NCBI GenBank assembly: GCA_027310925.1
Contig: DAICZX010000030.1
Span: 1-12,272, forward strand
Length of the DNA: 12,272 nucleotides
Source of the DNA: Candidatus Parcubacteria bacterium
GTDB lineage: Bacteria > Patescibacteriota > Minisyncoccia > Phycocordibacterales > Phycocordibacteraceae
Reading direction: 5' to 3'
Part shown: positions 12,044 through 12,272 of the stretch, one piece after another
Layout: each line of letters begins with the position of its first letter
Position numbering within the stretch: the first letter of the stretch is position 1
Made by a program: the position numbers and the translations under genes
Notes under the pieces: model-generated
Seen by the model: the letters and a program-made list of their open reading frames with translations, nothing else
Databases searched by the model: none
Told to the model about the DNA's origin: nothing

Positions 12044-12272
12044 ATGTTACAGGACCGATCTATCGTGGTAGTTGCGGATAATTCCGGCGGTAAAATCGCC
12101 AGAATTTTCAAGGTACTCGGCGGATCTAAACGTCGTTATGCTGGTATTGGTGATGTTGTCGTTATTTCCATTCAGACCACTGAACCGCGCAAGGCAGTTA
12201 AGAAGAAGGACATCTATCGTGCCGTTGTCGTTCGACAAACAAAACCTTTTGCACGTAAGGATGGTTCATATG
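12044..12272 (+). CDS. rplN: 50S ribosomal protein L14, 3' end beyond the window
   Basis: L14 is a conserved large-subunit protein at the subunit interface and the first gene of the spc block. The 76 visible codons start MLQDRSIVVVADNSGGKIAR and continue with FKVLGGSKRRYAGIGDVVVI, then VKKKDIYRAVVVRQTKPFAR. They cover roughly the first 60 per cent of the usual 122 residues. It begins 2 bases after the rpsQ stop, so the S10 and spc blocks are joined here. There is no Shine-Dalgarno site. The frame is open at the window edge. Confidence 0.96.
   Translation, partial: MLQDRSIVVVADNSGGKIARIFKVLGGSKRRYAGIGDVVVISIQTTEPRKAVKKKDIYRAVVVRQTKPFARKDGSY

Noticed and set aside
1..12272. CRISPR arrays, tRNA or rRNA genes, insertion sequences
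   Set aside because: No regularly spaced repeats, cloverleaf patterns, rRNA-like sequence or transposase coding were seen on reading both strands.

Overview
The window is a translation-gene cluster from a bacterium with small-genome character, most likely a member of the Candidate Phyla Radiation (Patescibacteria), probably Parcubacteria-like. This is inferred from four things: the style of the ribosomal proteins (lysine/alanine-rich tails on S10, L23 and S19), ribosomal genes without Shine-Dalgarno sequences, a compact DUF3298-type membrane-anchored protein, and small orphan genes inserted into normally unbroken operons. No rRNA gene is present to settle it. TGA is used as a stop in several genes, including rpsQ, so the standard bacterial code applies.

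Layout from left to right: an unrecognised 102-residue protein with its own ribosome-binding site (62-370) and a strong terminator; fusA (EF-G, 492-2639); a broken hicB-hicA toxin-antitoxin pair (2675-3118); a 75-base second copy of the fusA 3' end (3140-3214); a leader with tandem hairpins; tuf (EF-Tu) and rpsJ (S10); a strong terminator; a phosphoglycosyltransferase gene on its own promoter (5183-5797) whose terminator lies before its stop codon; rplC, rplD, rplW and rplB; a small cysteine-containing protein (8561-8767); a bidirectional terminator; a reverse-strand DUF3298-like membrane-anchored protein (8815-9534); then a new promoter and rpsS, rplV, rpsC, rplP, rpmC, rpsQ and the start of rplN, which runs off the end.

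This is the str-S10-spc gene order with the canonical series intact but cut at three points: fusA/tuf, rpsJ/rplC and rplB/rpsS. Accessory DNA sits at each cut, and each downstream ribosomal block has a candidate promoter and hairpin-bearing leader of its own. All the core genes supply ribosomal proteins or elongation factors.

Two observations stand out. First, the hicBA remnant is bracketed by two diverged fusA 3' ends, which looks like the scar of an insertion or allele exchange targeting a conserved gene end. Second, initiation signals fall into two classes. Every elongation-factor and ribosomal-protein gene lacks a Shine-Dalgarno sequence. Three accessory genes have textbook ones, and two others (hicB and the DUF3298 gene) have -10 boxes so close to the ATG that their messages may be nearly leaderless. 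The transferase gene, whose apparent terminator would release mRNA without a stop codon, is a third item to check.
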